Both the position numbers and the translations under genes were made by a program. Below, one piece after another: positions 42,550-54,538 of a stretch of 64,000 nt of DNA. The DNA comes from Mactra quadrangularis. Its lineage: Eukaryota; Mollusca; Bivalvia; Venerida; Mactridae. Every line of letters begins with the position of its first letter. Within the stretch, counting starts at the first letter, position 1. The notes beneath the pieces are model-generated. The model saw nothing but the letters and a program-made list of their open reading frames with translations, made no database searches and was not told where the DNA came from. The DNA lies in the NCBI GenBank assembly GCA_025267735.1, contig CM046307.1, positions 49,891,395 through 49,955,394 on the forward strand. The letters are read 5' to 3'.

Positions 42550-42575
42550 AGACTTAGAGTTAAACATTGTTAGTG

Positions 42576-42942
42576 CAGTCTTCGAATTCAGCCGGTGGAG
42601 CGTGGACCGAGTCCAGATCGTAATCGCCGTCGGTCCAGTGACGTAAGAATGTAAGTGGCCCGACGGTCCACCAAACTTTTAAAGCTTACGTTTTCCGTAG
42701 TCAATAAAACAGTGCATGGTTTCTTAATGTTTTATTGTTGATAAAATTCTAATTAGTTTCATGATTTACTATGCTCAATCGTTAATATGGACTGCATATT
42801 TTAATATATCACCATTCGCTAAGATTTTGTTTTCGTCCAGTAAACTTTCAGTCGGTCTTATTAACTTTTATTCAGTCCATTAAAAATCCATTTTGCTGGA
42901 CCGAATGTCCAGCGCTGACAAAAATGTTGGTCGCGAAGACTG
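42576..42942. mobile_element. Possible TIR element with GGACCGA/GTCCAG motifs
   Basis: CAGTCTTCG at 42576 and CGAAGACTG at 42942 are inverted; GTGGACCGAGTCCAG, GGTCCAGTGACG, GCTGGACCGAATGTCCAGC and CGGTCCACC occur between them. Short TIRs make the limits uncertain. Confidence 0.5.
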
Positions 42943-43310
42943 TTAATAGTTAACGTTCACTTCCGTGAATAAAACATTCGCTCTATTTCTTCGTGCCACT
43001 ATGTGCCACTGACATTTTCAAATGTCAAATTTAAGTGTTCATGATCTTTTACGTTTAATTACAAGTTACTTATTTTTCATTTTAAATAGAAACTTTTAAA
43101 TACTCTGATGTTTTTGGTATATATGCTTACGCCTTTCTAATTAATGAAGCGACAAGGAAGTGAGCAGTATTAAATAGTTTTTGGATACTTTTGACATTTT
43201 GCAATAATGAACGACATCAAAAACAAGATAAAAAGACCTGTAAAAGACCACAGATTTTAAAGGAAGTAAACTACACGTGAAGTCTTGAAAGTTCTGCTGT
43301 CACTTGATCT

Positions 43311-43530
43311 TCAACAACAACAAATAAAAAGGTAACCACACGCTCTTATGTCTCTTTGTAGACAAAAAATTGAGTAAGCGTCATCATTACAGCGCATAAA
43401 ATAACTACTACTTTTTCTTGCCTGAAAATCCTGATTGGAACTGTTAATTTTTTATCGTTAACTATTAACCTATTATCTTCTGCACAAACAATGAGTCAAG
43501 CAGTAATGTTCAAACAATAAACATATTAAA
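43311..43530 (+). repeat. Dispersed repeat R2 (copy 2)
   Basis: GATCTTCAACAACAACAAAT, TGTCTCTTTGTAGACAAAAA, TTGAGTAAGCGTCATC, AAGCAGTAATG. Same strand as copy 1. Confidence 0.6.
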
Positions 43531-43560
43531 CAATTCCAAATTACAGGTTAAGGGATGCAT

Positions 43561-43913
43561 GTACCAGTACCATTCAAATTGACATAAATGTTAGGAACAA
43601 TATGTTTCTAGATGATTTTTAATTAAATTACCCTCAAAGACTGTTTCACAAAATAATGCATTTTCCCGCCGATCTGACATCTTTAGCCCCATTTTATATC
43701 ACCTAAAGTCATGTTTTCGGTCATAATTGCAACATTTTTTGTCAAAAACTCCAGAAACATTCATAAGTTGCATGGAAGACATGTACAAAACATAAATTCA
43801 GTTTTTAAACTCTGGAATAGTTTGTACAGCCTGCTTCAGCCAGTTATAGACAGTGGCGACCGTAAAAATTCAAAAAGCACTTCGTTACAAATCCCTGTTA
43901 TATAGAATCCCTG
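43561..43913. mobile_element. Truncated copy of family F3 (copy 2, opposite orientation)
   Basis: Aligns inverted with 13320-13650: CCAGTACCATTCAAATTGAC, GCATTTTCCCGCCGATCTG, ACTCTGGAATAGTTTGTACA and the terminal TATATAGAATCCCTG. The other TIR is missing. The + strand frame from 43711 reads NIHKLHGRHV and KLWNSLYSLLQPVI, similar to copy 1 with frame breaks. Confidence 0.8.
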
Positions 43914-44545
43914 ATATGTATTCTGTAATACATTTATATCACATGTAATTGTACAATTATTAAGGCCAACTCGCTGACATACTTTTTGTGCAACCTAGAT
44001 AAATAAAATATATGTCACGATAATGAAATGAATAATTGTACCATGTTGTTATATTAAAAACAGCTGACAGTTGAAGATATACAGTGCCTTCCTAAAATTT
44101 CTCGAACAAATTTAATATTAACTGCTTCACTATAACTGCTTGTAATTTTACTTAATTAAAGGCTTATTTGTGAACGTGTAGTTGATATATAATTATCTGT
44201 TGATAAACTAATAAATGCCAATTATATAATTTGTTTATATGGAAAAGACGAAAGTATTTTCCACTTAAAGGTATCGCGAGAGTTTTGGTAGATTAATTTC
44301 TGTATACTGTCTACACTGAATTTTGTGTCGAACACTTCCGGTTTCTAGTTACCTCCCTTTGGTCCTTCTATAATCATATAAAAGGGAGATAACATACCGT
44401 CATTTCTTCGAACTAAATTCGCACGTTCGGAACTCTTCTGGTTCCTGTGCTTACCAATCGTTGCATTGTGGGACGATATGACTGAAAGGCGCAATGAAGC
44501 GAAATGAAGCAGTGATTGGCGAAATGGAGATTTAATTGTTAATTT

Positions 44546-44850
44546 GGGACTTTAGTCAGTTATCTTTTCATGATAAAATCTGAAGCAATCCAATTGGTAA
44601 GTTGAACCTTACAGTTGGAATCCTCGGAATTTATCATTGAATTCCTATGTAAGAATAACTAAATATTTAATCTAATATCTTTCTTGTTAATGCAGATATT
44701 TACAGATGTGATGAAATTTAGATAGTTCTTTACCCTAATAATACTTAGCTTGGATTTCAATCAAATTAAATGATTTACAAAAAAGTTATTTAAGATTAAT
44801 TTTGCCAAATTGTCATTGAAAAGTAAGGGTTAAATCCGAGTAATCTCTTA
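44546..44850 (+). repeat. Dispersed repeat R1 (copy 2)
   Basis: Same block order as at 36029-36352, same strand. No ORF. Confidence 0.75.
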
Positions 44851-45718
44851 CGACCAATTAACTACATCACTAAATTGCATGTCTTTTCCATCAATAGGCC
44901 GTGTCTATAATTATATTATTACTCTTTGTTTCTTCTCTATGTTTAAATTTGAAGAAAAGAGTATTAAAATCTTAAGACTAGGATTTAAACAATGGACTTT
45001 TGGAGGGCACTATATTGTTTTAAAATACATTGTAGTAGGACGTGTCCTAGTTATCATGAATATACATGTTTATTCACTCAATTTCAGAGCTAACATCATA
45101 CATAAGACTGTTCAACATCAATCATGCGGCCACTGTACGAAGATAAATTGCTGGTGGCCGTACAGTACATACAACATTCGGAACACCATGGCGGTTTTGT
45201 ACAAAGATTTACTACAGAATCCATGTTAGAAATACTTTCTCTCCTGGTGACTTAGGTAGAAAATCGTTGAGTTATTCCGAATGTATTTACAAGACAGTCG
45301 TCATTCGGAACACATCGGCGATTGCTGCACAACACACTTCAGTCGTCAGTTCAAGGAATAGTCCTAGTGGTTTCCCGAATGGACACCGTAGACACAGTAT
45401 ATGTTCAAAGCCGGTTTTCAACATGTTCAAGTCTTGCGAACTGTTTAGCGTTTTGAGTTAGCAAGACTCTAGTGTGGTACAGCCGATCACGATGAACATA
45501 TGAACGATTTGTGACTGTATTATGATAGCTTCGAACTTATTGCAGACCGTACATGCACGTAGTTCTCTTGTTCATCTACTGATGAGACAAGTCTATTTTT
45601 AAAGCACAAGAATATGCATGACTTAATATACGGTATTTAACCAAACGTTACTTAAGTGAAAATGTGAAGTAACAAATTGTAATAGCAATAAAAACAATGG
45701 ATTGGTCATGAAAAAGGA
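44851..45718. other. Non-coding stretch with F1-like ends
   Basis: Three CATTCGGAACAC-like motifs (45175, inverted near 45273-45281, and 45304) and an inverted pair CACTGTACG / CGTACAGT (45130-45168). The 116-codon frame at 44879-45229 shows no domain or codon bias that I can see. Confidence 0.4.
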
Positions 45719-45900
45719 TGCGGGCTTGGTCGAGTAGTTACGATGTTGGACTGATAATCATTTGGTATCCAGGGGTTTGTTTTTTAACACGAATCCGAAT
45801 CTGGATTACCGATCATGATTGTGATTCAGTCGTATTTTTAATAGAATCATGAACATGTTCTCAAATCATACTTATCAAGCTCCAAGCTCGATTAAAATAC
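45719..45900 (+). mobile_element. SINE family B, degenerate
   Basis: GCGGGCTTGGTCGAGTAGTT, CGATGTTGGACTGATAATCA, ending GCTCGATTAAAATAC. Confidence 0.65.
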
Positions 45901-46461
45901 CATCAAAGATGGCGGATCTGACACTGACAGCATTTTGGATCTACCTCGACAATCTTCTACGTAGATAAACATATATCTTCGTAGATGATCGCCTAGGTTG
46001 TTGCAAATGCACTTACAGCAGAGCCTTCGCATGTTGACACCATTAGGGTCCGTCGAAAATCCTCGAAGAACCCCAAAGAACTTAAAAACCTCAAAAGAAA
46101 CCCCCAAATAAAGCGTAGAAAACTCTTTAAATCCAAAGATTAACTCTAGATACGCATTTAAAATGAAATTGATAAATTTTGTAATTACATGTATGTGAAG
46201 TAGGTTTAAAATAATGAAGATGAAATATTGACTGTGAACCAGAAAATCCATTTTTGTGATTCATTTTTCACGGACCGGCGGATCGGCTCTGGAACTCAAG
46301 GAACTGCCAGGCACTCGCAATAAGTATTTTCTTTTCTGCCACAGAAATGTTAGTAGCCATATTTAAACAATAAGTCAAATCAAGATGTTTTATTATCATC
46401 AATATCATGTTTAAGATTGTATGCTTAATCAGAATCATGATTTCAAAAATAAAACACACCC

Positions 46462-46601
46462 CAGCTCCGCGTTGGTTCAAATCACATTCAAAACCTACCT
46501 CGTTGTTACCTTAAGCAAGAAACTTAACTTAGTTCTGGATGACAAGGAAGTGGACTCATGAGCGATTAGTATCAGTTTTAAAACATTGTTAAGCTATAAA
46601 A
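46462..46601 (+). mobile_element. SINE family B, 5'-truncated
   Basis: GCGTTGGTTCAAATCACATT, CTACCTCGTTGTTACCTTAA, GCAAGAAACTTAACTTAGTT, GAAGTGGACTCATGAGCG. Confidence 0.7.
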
Positions 46602-46944
46602 GGTCACATTTTCTTGTATGAACTCGACATACCTCTACACAAAACGTAAACAACACATACAAATAATTACATTACTTGGACGGAATCGCGATGTGATATT
46701 TTCAGGAAATGAAATGTTTGGTTAAAATGAATAATTAGGATGGTTTTATCACGAGACAGTATTTTGGTAAAAATTTTCGAGATGTGTGAAGTAGACAAGG
46801 GTTGGTCCACGTGATTGATGATAGCACAATATGCCGCACGTGAAGGAAATAAAAAAAATGTGACAATTAATATGAAGCAAATAATTATGATGTTTATCAT
46901 AGAATAAACGACTCATATTAAGTTTTATTTTTTGTATACAAAAG

Positions 46945-47045
46945 CAATTTACTCCGCGATAAGCTATATATTCAACCCGGAAATTTTACTCACAATTTTA
47001 GGTGAGTACTTGCGATGTTATTTGTCAATCCGGCGGAGTAATTTG
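46945..47045. mobile_element. Small element with TTACTCCGC ends
   Basis: CAATTTACTCCGCG and CGGCGGAGTAATTTG are inverted, 101 bp apart end to end; ATTTTACTCACAATTTTAGG lies between them. Confidence 0.5.
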
Positions 47046-47379
47046 TCTAAATTTCGTCACGCGACGAAATGTCAAAAATGATATACTATTGTCAACCACG
47101 AATACTACGTTTTACATTGGTAATTATTTTAATTTTATTTTTTACAACTATATATTGTTGTTCCATTGTTTTTGATAAATATTTAATTAATTTTGTATAT
47201 TTTATTATATAATAAAAATATTACGTATTATTGTTTGTGTGATGGACTTTGTCTAGTTCTTTATGTTATTTGTTTATTCTTGGTTATAAATATTAGTTAT
47301 TTCCCTTTGTAGTATAAAATGTTACATGTCGAATATAAGGTCATGCATGTTTTTGTACTCAAAAATGGACTTGCACACT

Positions 47380-47665
47380 TATTTATTTATTGGAGTTAAC
47401 GCCGTGTCAACACAATTTTGGTCATTTTACAGCGTCCAGTGCACCTAACCTAGCTTTCCTGGACCATTGTCTATAACCAGTACTCACCTACCCTTCCACA
47501 AGGCCGGAAACTTCTCCATATTATCTAATCAATGGAGTAAAATCGACATTATTGACAAATTTTCATGGAAGGGTATAACCTCCCAGGGTGGGATTCGAAC
47601 CCACACCCCTCGGGCACAAGTATCCAAATCCCGGCGCGCTACCAACTGCGCTATCGACCCGGGTT
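47380..47665 (-). mobile_element. SINE family A, copy with 12-bp target duplication
   Basis: On the minus strand a tRNA-like head (GGTTCGAATCCCACCCTGGG region at 47579-47597), body and GGCGTTAACTCC end, then an AATA-repeat tail. GACTTGCACACT flanks it at 47368-47379 and 47666-47677. It is one of the best preserved copies here. Confidence 0.9.
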
Positions 47666-47677
47666 GACTTGCACACT

Positions 47678-50099
47678 CGACTGGTGAACTATGTGTTGAA
47701 CGTACATTATTTCACTGATGAAAACTGGCCTCTTTGCTATTCAATATTTAAATATAAAGCAACGATAAAAAGATATATTCATTAACACTTGACTTGAGAA
47801 CAGTTTTACAACCACGAAGTAATCAAAATATAAAATGTATTAGCCTAATCCTTGAGACAAGATATATAGTTCAAACCATTCTGCTTTCTAAATTTCAGTT
47901 TGACAAAGTCTCCAGTTTTTTTTTTAAATGGGATACTTTTATCATCGAAGAGCACACTATATTCATTTATATGCTTATTTTCAATACCTGATCCAAAATA
48001 GGTTTAGAGCTTGAATTTGAAATTTGGATTATTTTTTTCTGTAATAAGACTTCATCTTTTACATACTGTGATCGTAACTATTGTTTCAAATGAATGTATC
48101 CGCAAAAAAACTTCTCTGACTTCGGATTTCAATCTTCTTTCACTTTGAATTGCAATAAATAATATAAACATATTTAAGCAACATTTAACTAAAAATATTG
48201 TTTATCGGAGGTGTTTGAATTGATAAATGTCTATTTACTGTCAAAAAACTGTGTTACTTTTGATAATGGGACTTTAATATAAATACTACAGCACAGTGTT
48301 GTAAATTGATAATAATGGTGTTTCGAATGTTTCACCGCGATATATGCGAAGAGGAAAAACCCCAGTTGTAACAGGTCATACTCTTTGATGAAAATAGGAA
48401 ATACTCAACCCTTCGAAACAGAAAACTAGAACTGGTATAGATTTGTCTAGAAAACCTTGAAAGATAAATCGGTCAAATTATTAAATTAGTACAATGAACA
48501 GTCCGTTTATGTAAATATTGCGATTGTAAACATAGACGGTTCTTTTAAAACTTCATAAATGGAATGAGATGGTACAAAACTGTAATAGTTTGGTTATTTT
48601 ATTGTTAATCAACATATACAATTTACAATTTTCATATGAACTATTTATATTAAATGTTGAATATCAGAGAGGTATGCCTGTAAAACGTTGTATGTCCATA
48701 GCCTTATATACCTACCGAGTGGACAAATCAATTATATTTGAAGTGCATACACACGCATGACCTATTAAACGATCTATCATTGAAACAATAATGATAATCG
48801 GCATAAAACTTGGTATATAAATAGAATAAAACTTTATTTTTATATGAATAATAGTTACGTCCTGTCATTTGTAATAACAAATAACAAATAAATTAATAGT
48901 TTTATATTTTCAGTCAATGTTTTGATCATTGACTACAATGTATAAATTTAATCTAAAAGTGTAACTGTGGAATAAAACGAAAGTAATTGCCTGTATTTAT
49001 AGACCGTTGTAAAACTCGTTTTAAAAATTAATGAAAAGCAAATTCCAATTAAATATCGTGTCAATTTTTGTCATTATTTTCTATTATAATGATTTATAAT
49101 AGCCAAGTGTTTTTCTGTATTTTTCCTTTACCACAATACACATGACACGATACATGATCCACAATCCCATAATTGTGTCAAACGATCATTATTTCCCCTT
49201 AAACAGATTTAGCTGTCAATTTTTTGTTTACTTTCAAGCCATTAAATCTGGGTGTCCTATTTCATAAATAAATGGGTGCAATCTCCGATTAGCGCTAAAG
49301 TAGTTACTGATTGCGCTCGCAGACGATTGTTTTGGAGTCCGTCATATCAGAACCTTTGTCCTAATTAGGTTAGAAATGTAAATTAAAAATGGATGTTTTG
49401 TATAAACAAGTCACTCAGGTTCAGATTATTAACTTAAGTTATAGGGATTAAATAACAGGTTTATTTATTTAGAACTAATAACTAATTATCAAAGTACACA
49501 AAGTACACATACGTGGTCTCTGGATATTTAAATGATGGTTTGTTTGGGACCGTTGTACTATAATATCAACGAACAATGAACCAATAAACTTAGGCCTCGC
49601 AAATTATTATTGGTAATTATTGAACTGGGACTCGAATAACTTTCGCTTGAAATCGTAACTAAATCGGTAAAACTCGTCCCTAGTCGTTTAAAAAAAATGA
49701 TAAAGATATAGAGGATAGTTGATTTAATAATAGATTATTATTTACATATATAAGCTTCAAGCTGACGTTATTTATTGTGTAAGTCGGATATATGTATGCC
49801 TTCAACGCATCCAAACAGTAAAAATACAAATAATTTTCATCGTTTAAAAACAGTGGAGTATCGACTTTCACTTTATATATAAATCCCGGTATTCCACTTA
49901 AAAGCATATATGAACTTTTATATTCCTAACTTTACATTCTCATAAACTTTCGAATAATCAGTTCAGTGACATTTTGAAAATAATCGACTGTTGGACTTCA
50001 TTTGTTCTATAATGGCTCATGGACGTTAAGTTGAACTTTGTTTAAAAAACAACAATAAAGATGAAATTCTTAATTTTTACCACTCTCCATATCTGTGAT
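47678..50099. other. Long AT-rich non-coding stretch
   Basis: No gene or clear repeat in about 2.4 kb. ORFs are under 76 codons and full of rare-looking AT codons. It may be intergenic or a large intron. Confidence 0.5.
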
Positions 50100-50285
50100 A
50101 GGTCCTAGTGATTAAGGCATTTAACCACTCGCCCACCTGTCGGATGTATGAAGTAAAAGATTTTTTTCTTTATTTTTGGTGTATTAATTTTTCACTCGAT
50201 GAAATTTTACCGCCAAAGGCTGTTTTAGTAACTAACCATAGACTCCAACCTAATGCTTAATAAGTGCAAATAAAGATGCAAAATT
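50100..50285 (+). repeat. Possible degenerate SINE
   Basis: AGGTCCTAGTGATTAAGGCA resembles a tRNA A-box region and the end ACCGCCAAAGGCTG..GCAAATAAAGATGCAAA matches the tails at 36.6 and 41.9 kb. Confidence 0.4.
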
Positions 50286-50404
50286 CACCTAAACGATACC
50301 TATTTCAAGATTAAACTTTTGCAATTTACCCTGAAACAATGGACGAAACAATGATAATAATTTTACAATATTTTTTTCAAATCATTAAGTAATTGTGAAG
50401 TTAC

Positions 50405-50592
50405 TAGAGTCATAATGCATTCTCCCTCTTACCACTGATTCTAAATTATGAAGGACAGTTATTAGTCACTGACGGAAGCATGCGGTGCCTAATCCAGTGA
50501 TTTAGCATTTCCAGAAACGGCGAGTAGGTTGACTGATCACCGCAATATGACATGTATAATGTGTTGCTACGACATTAAACCCAACCAAAAAG
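50405..50592 (+). mobile_element. SINE family D, head missing
   Basis: CATTCTCCCTCTTACCACTG, CAGTTATTAGTCACTGACGG, CGAGTAGGTTGACTGATCAC, ACATTAAACCCAACCAAAAA. Confidence 0.78.
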
Positions 50593-51062
50593 TTTTAATT
50601 TGCACCAAGCTGTACGAAAAACATATTTTATTTATGTTTGGCCTTACACGGGATCAATATGTGACAGAAGTTCTGATGTTTCACCTGGCGCGTTCTGTTA
50701 CTAGTCACAATGTGTCAACACTCAACATCTCGTCGGAGGAAATCAAAATTGGATTTTTTCGTTTTGTTTCCCATTTGGCGGAAATAACTTGGAACTGAAT
50801 GGTAGAATTTGTATTTCTGTGATAAACTTCAAAAATAAGGATTGAACGTGCCTGGTACTGTGTTTGATTTAAATTTTCTTTCTTTTTAATCGAGTCGAAA
50901 CAATATTTGGGATACGTTGTATGATGTTAAATTAAGGGAAATATATAAAAAAAAATATCGGCGCAAAAATTGTTTCATTTATTGTGCTTATCAGTTTGGA
51001 TAGAGCGTTTAAATTTAAAATTTAAGAACTTTAAAAAAAGTAACAAAGTTAGTATTGCTAGA

Positions 51063-51380
51063 ATGGAAGTTGCAGACGAACGCAAAGTGGACGTTGACAC
51101 TTTGACTATTAATAAAGTACGATCTCACAACAGACTGGGCGGCAGTTCAATGAATGGCAATGTGTCGTCTGCTGCGAATAAACAAATGCTACCTAAAGGT
51201 TCGGTGACTTTTCAACAGGTGCTGGATGAAATTGAGCGAGAAAAGGCGGCCGAACGAAAAATCATTGAGAAAACTTTAAGTGCTTTTACTATGAAGAAAA
51301 AATCTCCAGTAATAAAGACTGGGAAATCCAATCGATGGCGAATGGTGACGATGAGGATAAAATCTCAGAAGACGTCGTAA
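51063..51380 (+). CDS. Candidate intronless orphan gene (105 aa)
   Basis: The ATG at 51063 has a favourable context (AGAATGG); an upstream in-frame ATG at 50970 would add a hydrophobic stretch that looks untranslated. The product is polar and basic: MEVADERKVDVDTLTIN, then RSHNRLGGSSMNG, a helix FQQVLDEIEREKAAERKIIEKT and a lysine-rich end. A TATA-like ATATATAAAAAAA lies at 50941-50953 and AATAAA at 51818. After an A-rich spot near 51296 the +2 frame reads an acidic tail (MANGDDEDKISEDVVKM) to TAA at about 51423, so the annotated end may be a frameshift of a longer protein. No family recognised. Confidence 0.42.
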   Translation: MEVADERKVDVDTLTINKVRSHNRLGGSSMNGNVSSAANKQMLPKGSVTFQQVLDEIEREKAAERKIIEKTLSAFTMKKKSPVIKTGKSNRWRMVTMRIKSQKTS

Positions 51381-51817
51381 AAATGTCGTCTGCTCCAGAG
51401 ATACTAGATTTTCTGTTAATCTAATGTGCGTTTTTGTATACAATTATTTAATGGCATCTCTAATCTCTGTCATTAGCGAAGAAATGTAGACAATTCCACG
51501 TACCGACGTAGATTACAAATCTTTGTGATATATTACAAACTTTATGTTCAGTATTTTCACTGACATATTTCATCAAAATTGTGAAAAAACCATGGCTACA
51601 ATTAAAATGTGACACTTAAAGATATGCAATATAGCATGGATATTAAAATTTGAAAAAAGAAAAAAATGTGAAATGAAACTACCCGCGGGATTGAAGAAAT
51701 TTTATCCCTCATAAAGTATTCAGTATTCAATGTTTTACTGGATGTGAGATAAACACACCTATATTCACATCTATCTACATGTATATGTTTGGATGATGAG
51801 TATTGCTCAAGCCCTGT

Positions 51818-51823
51818 AATAAA
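51818..51823 (+). promoter_or_regulatory. Candidate poly(A) signal for the 51.1 kb ORF
   Basis: AATAAA followed by GT-rich TCTGCTCTGTTCTGT, a plausible cleavage region about 440 bases after the stop. Confidence 0.35.
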
Positions 51824-51898
51824 GTATCTGCTCTGTTCTGTATATAGTAGTTTAAGACAGAAGATTTAGTGACATATTTTAATCAAATACTAGATGGG

Positions 51899-51918
51899 AG
51901 CCCGTGCAAGCACGGGCT
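51899..51918. other. Perfect 9-bp hairpin AGCCCGTGC-AA-GCACGGGCT
   Basis: A GC-rich stem with a 2-base loop in AT-rich surroundings, followed by TTAGC and 60 bp later AAAGGGAGATAAC. It could be the terminal hairpin of a rolling-circle type element or a SINE end. No gene is adjacent. Confidence 0.5.
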
Positions 51919-52355
51919 TTAGCAAACTCCTCACAGTGCTTAAGTCACGCTTTGTATTGCTACTTAATTATTGATTTGATAAAGGGAGATAACCGCTGCG
52001 GGGAGTTTGGTTTGACGTGTCTATTTTTAGTTTTATCTATTTTTAGACACAAAAACCCAATTTTTTTGTTGATTTTTGGCAGTTTTTGCAAATATCAAGA
52101 GGCTTTGTGAAAAAAGAATGGTCAACTTGATATGCCGGTATATATGTGCTCCAGCGACAAACAAAAGATTTATTCAAAGCTGCGCAGTTTCTTCCACAAA
52201 ACAGGAAACTCGCAAATTTAATAGTATAGATACAGTCAGCTCTGTATTAAATAGCCAGACGACACATGACGTCACAGCTTAAAATAGGTAGTTGTTTAAT
52301 ACTATAGCGTAAATCGGAACAAAATTTAAGTTCTTCATCAACAGCAGACTAAAAA

Positions 52356-52517
52356 TCAGTAAAGTTCCGCGTGTAAGACCACTTTTGTTATATAAATCAT
52401 GCAATTTTTAATTTAGACCCAAACGTTAATTTCTGAACAAATGGGTCTATATAATAAGACCGTTTCGCTGTTAAGACCATCGATTCTGCAGGTCTTAATA
52501 GTGGAACTTGACTGTAA
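52356..52517. mobile_element. TIR element with TAAGACC units
   Basis: TCAGTAAAGTTCCGCGTGTA and the inverted GTGGAACTTGACTGTAAT; inside GTAAGACCACT, TTAGACCCAAACG, ATAAGACCG, TTAAGACC, AGGTCTTAA. 162 bp, non-coding. Confidence 0.65.
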
Positions 52518-52978
52518 TACATTTGAAACATATCTGATATGATTATAGCTCTGAGATACATGTGTATGTTTGACCCAGGGCATTTCCGGTTACTAATGAC
52601 AATTTTATTTTGCACTGTTCAGCGCAGCATGCTTTGCGTTTGAGTAGAAAATACTTCAAATGCAAACCAAGAATTCGGACTTTTGTTCGCCAACTTCTTG
52701 GTATTGTATATATGTTTTTACGTATTTCTCATGTGTTTTAGTTCATAATTTGTTTTTATGTTTATAGTTTATATATTGCTAATTTAATTACTTGTTTAAA
52801 AGTACATGTACTTTATATATCATATAAAATTATGTTTTGTTTTTACATTATGTAACAACAAGAATGTTAAAGAATATTAAGAATAGTAAAGTCCTATTTC
52901 AACATTATATGTTTGCCTGTTTTAATTATTCAATACGAACTTCACCTACCTAGTACCTACGCCACGAGGAATATAATA

Positions 52979-53078
52979 GGCAAAGGTCCAGGAAATCTAG
53001 GTTAGGTGAGTTGACCGTCGTAAAAATGACCATAATTTGTGTTGAGTTCTGTTGGCATGGCGTTAAACCCAATAAAAA
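52979..53078 (+). mobile_element. SINE family A, 3' fragment
   Basis: GGTCCAGGAAATCTAGGTTA to CATGGCGTTAAACCCAATAA, followed by AAAA. 5'-truncated. Confidence 0.75.
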
Positions 53079-53271
53079 GTCTACATTTTTTTATAATTTA
53101 TTGGGCGATTGGTACTGGGACCCTGTTTGAGAATTACCAAGGTAGTTCTTATGAGAAATAATCATGTATGTATTAGGGAGATAATCTGTAAAAGACTAAC
53201 TAATTCGGAACTTCTCGGTTATTTAAATTTCTTTACTCGCAGAATTCCCATTACGTTTGGTAGTGCTAAGG

Positions 53272-53340
53272 CAGCGTAGACTATATGGACCCAGTATGGG
53301 CCCCATGTAGGCATTTTGCTCATATACAGCCTATACGGGT
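53272..53340. repeat. GGACCCAGTATGGGCCCC short palindromic repeats
   Basis: TATGGACCCAGTATGGGCCC, CCATGTAGGC and TACGGGTCCCATCTGG share GGGACCCAT-like words in both orientations, within about 70 bp. Confidence 0.4.
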
Positions 53341-53360
53341 CCCATCTGGAATTTCGTGCT

Positions 53361-53616
53361 GGAATACGGTAAAAGGGTTGAGCCACAAGTTCTATAATTT
53401 AGTTACGGTTCTCTATACTATTATATAGTACGAAAAGATGCCAAGTAACGCGACGCCATAATTCAATTGTTAATTTATACACTGATAGAAAAGTTTGAAA
53501 CCGGTAGGGTAATAAATATATGTAATTGTCATTTAGATGATGTTTTTTATTATTATTATTTGCGAGGGGAGAACCGTAACTAATAGAACTTGTGGCTCAA
53601 CCCTTTTACTGTATCC
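53361..53616. mobile_element. TIR element with ~50-bp arms
   Basis: GGAATACGGTAAAAGGGTTG.. through GTTACGGTTCTC (53361-53414) is inverted at 53569-53616 (GAGAACCGTAAC..CAACCCTTTTACTGTATCC). 256 bp with an ATT-rich middle; no ORF. Confidence 0.85.
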
Positions 53617-54164
53617 TATATATATAAACTGGATATTAATAGAAGATAAAGTTGTTCTGATATGAATTGTATATAGTTAAAGTAAACGTCTTTGATTGTG
53701 TGTGTTTTTTTGTAGAAATACAACCTGAACTACAAAGCAACTCAATAAGTGACACATTATGATTGTTAAGGATATTTAAAAATGCGTAAATCATAACGAT
53801 GCTTATCAAAGTATGTACATGTAGGTAGTGTGAACAGAAAATAACAACTGACCTAGTTTTAAATTATTAAGTTGGTCGTTGGCAATTGGCAATGGGAAAG
53901 GCTTTGTTAAGTGTTTGATGTAGCTATAGAGTTCGTAGAATAAAGCTATCAACTTGTTTGTTGATATTGTCGTGCTATACGTGCGTGTATAAACGATGTT
54001 AGCACTATGTGCTAGCGACGAGTTATTCCAAAGTATGTCAGCGTAGAAAATCGTAACTGATCGGCATTTTCCGAGACCTGTAAATATTGGACCAACCCGA
54101 ACGCGTTCAGAGTGCTGCGTAGTAGATCGTCGATGTGTTGCGAATGAGATAAACTATCAAACCC

Positions 54165-54538
54165 CATTCAGAACACCTCGGCCATTCACTTGGAATATTC
54201 TCGGACATATTTAGACGTCATTTTGCGTCATGTTTAAAAATACTTCAACCGGTGTTGAAGTAAACAAATCCATGATCGTTTAGGCGGTTATAAATGTCTA
54301 GTTTTCAGTTCATAATTTTGAAATGCGGGTTTAACTTAAATTGACATTCTTTGAATATAGCCACAATTATAGCATAAGAAATGTACCTACGAAGCCTTAT
54401 GTATTTACGACAAGAACTATTTTGCATAACCGTTACGTGTTTCGCTTCAAATTTGTTGTAAAAAACAGTATCATTGATACAGCCCCATGAATCCTTCCGA
54501 AATTATTTACTCAATGCATGGCCGAGGTGTTCCGAATG
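54165..54538. mobile_element. Foldback/TIR element (family F1, copy 2)
   Basis: Ends CATTCAGAACACCTCGGCCAT and its near reverse complement ATGGCCGAGGTGTTCCGAATG bound 374 bp. The interior shares with copy 1 the segments GACATATTTAGACG, GAAGTAAACAAATCC and ATGATCGTTTAGGCGG. It lacks the outer 45 bp of the arms of copy 1. Confidence 0.8.

Noticed and set aside
44879..45229. 116-codon + ORF
   Set aside because: Runs through F1-like repeat ends and an inverted repeat; no family resemblance.
45892..46251. 119-codon minus ORF with hydrophobic stretch
   Set aside because: The hydrophobic part arises from AT-rich codons (F, I, L, Y) and it overlaps the end of a SINE B.
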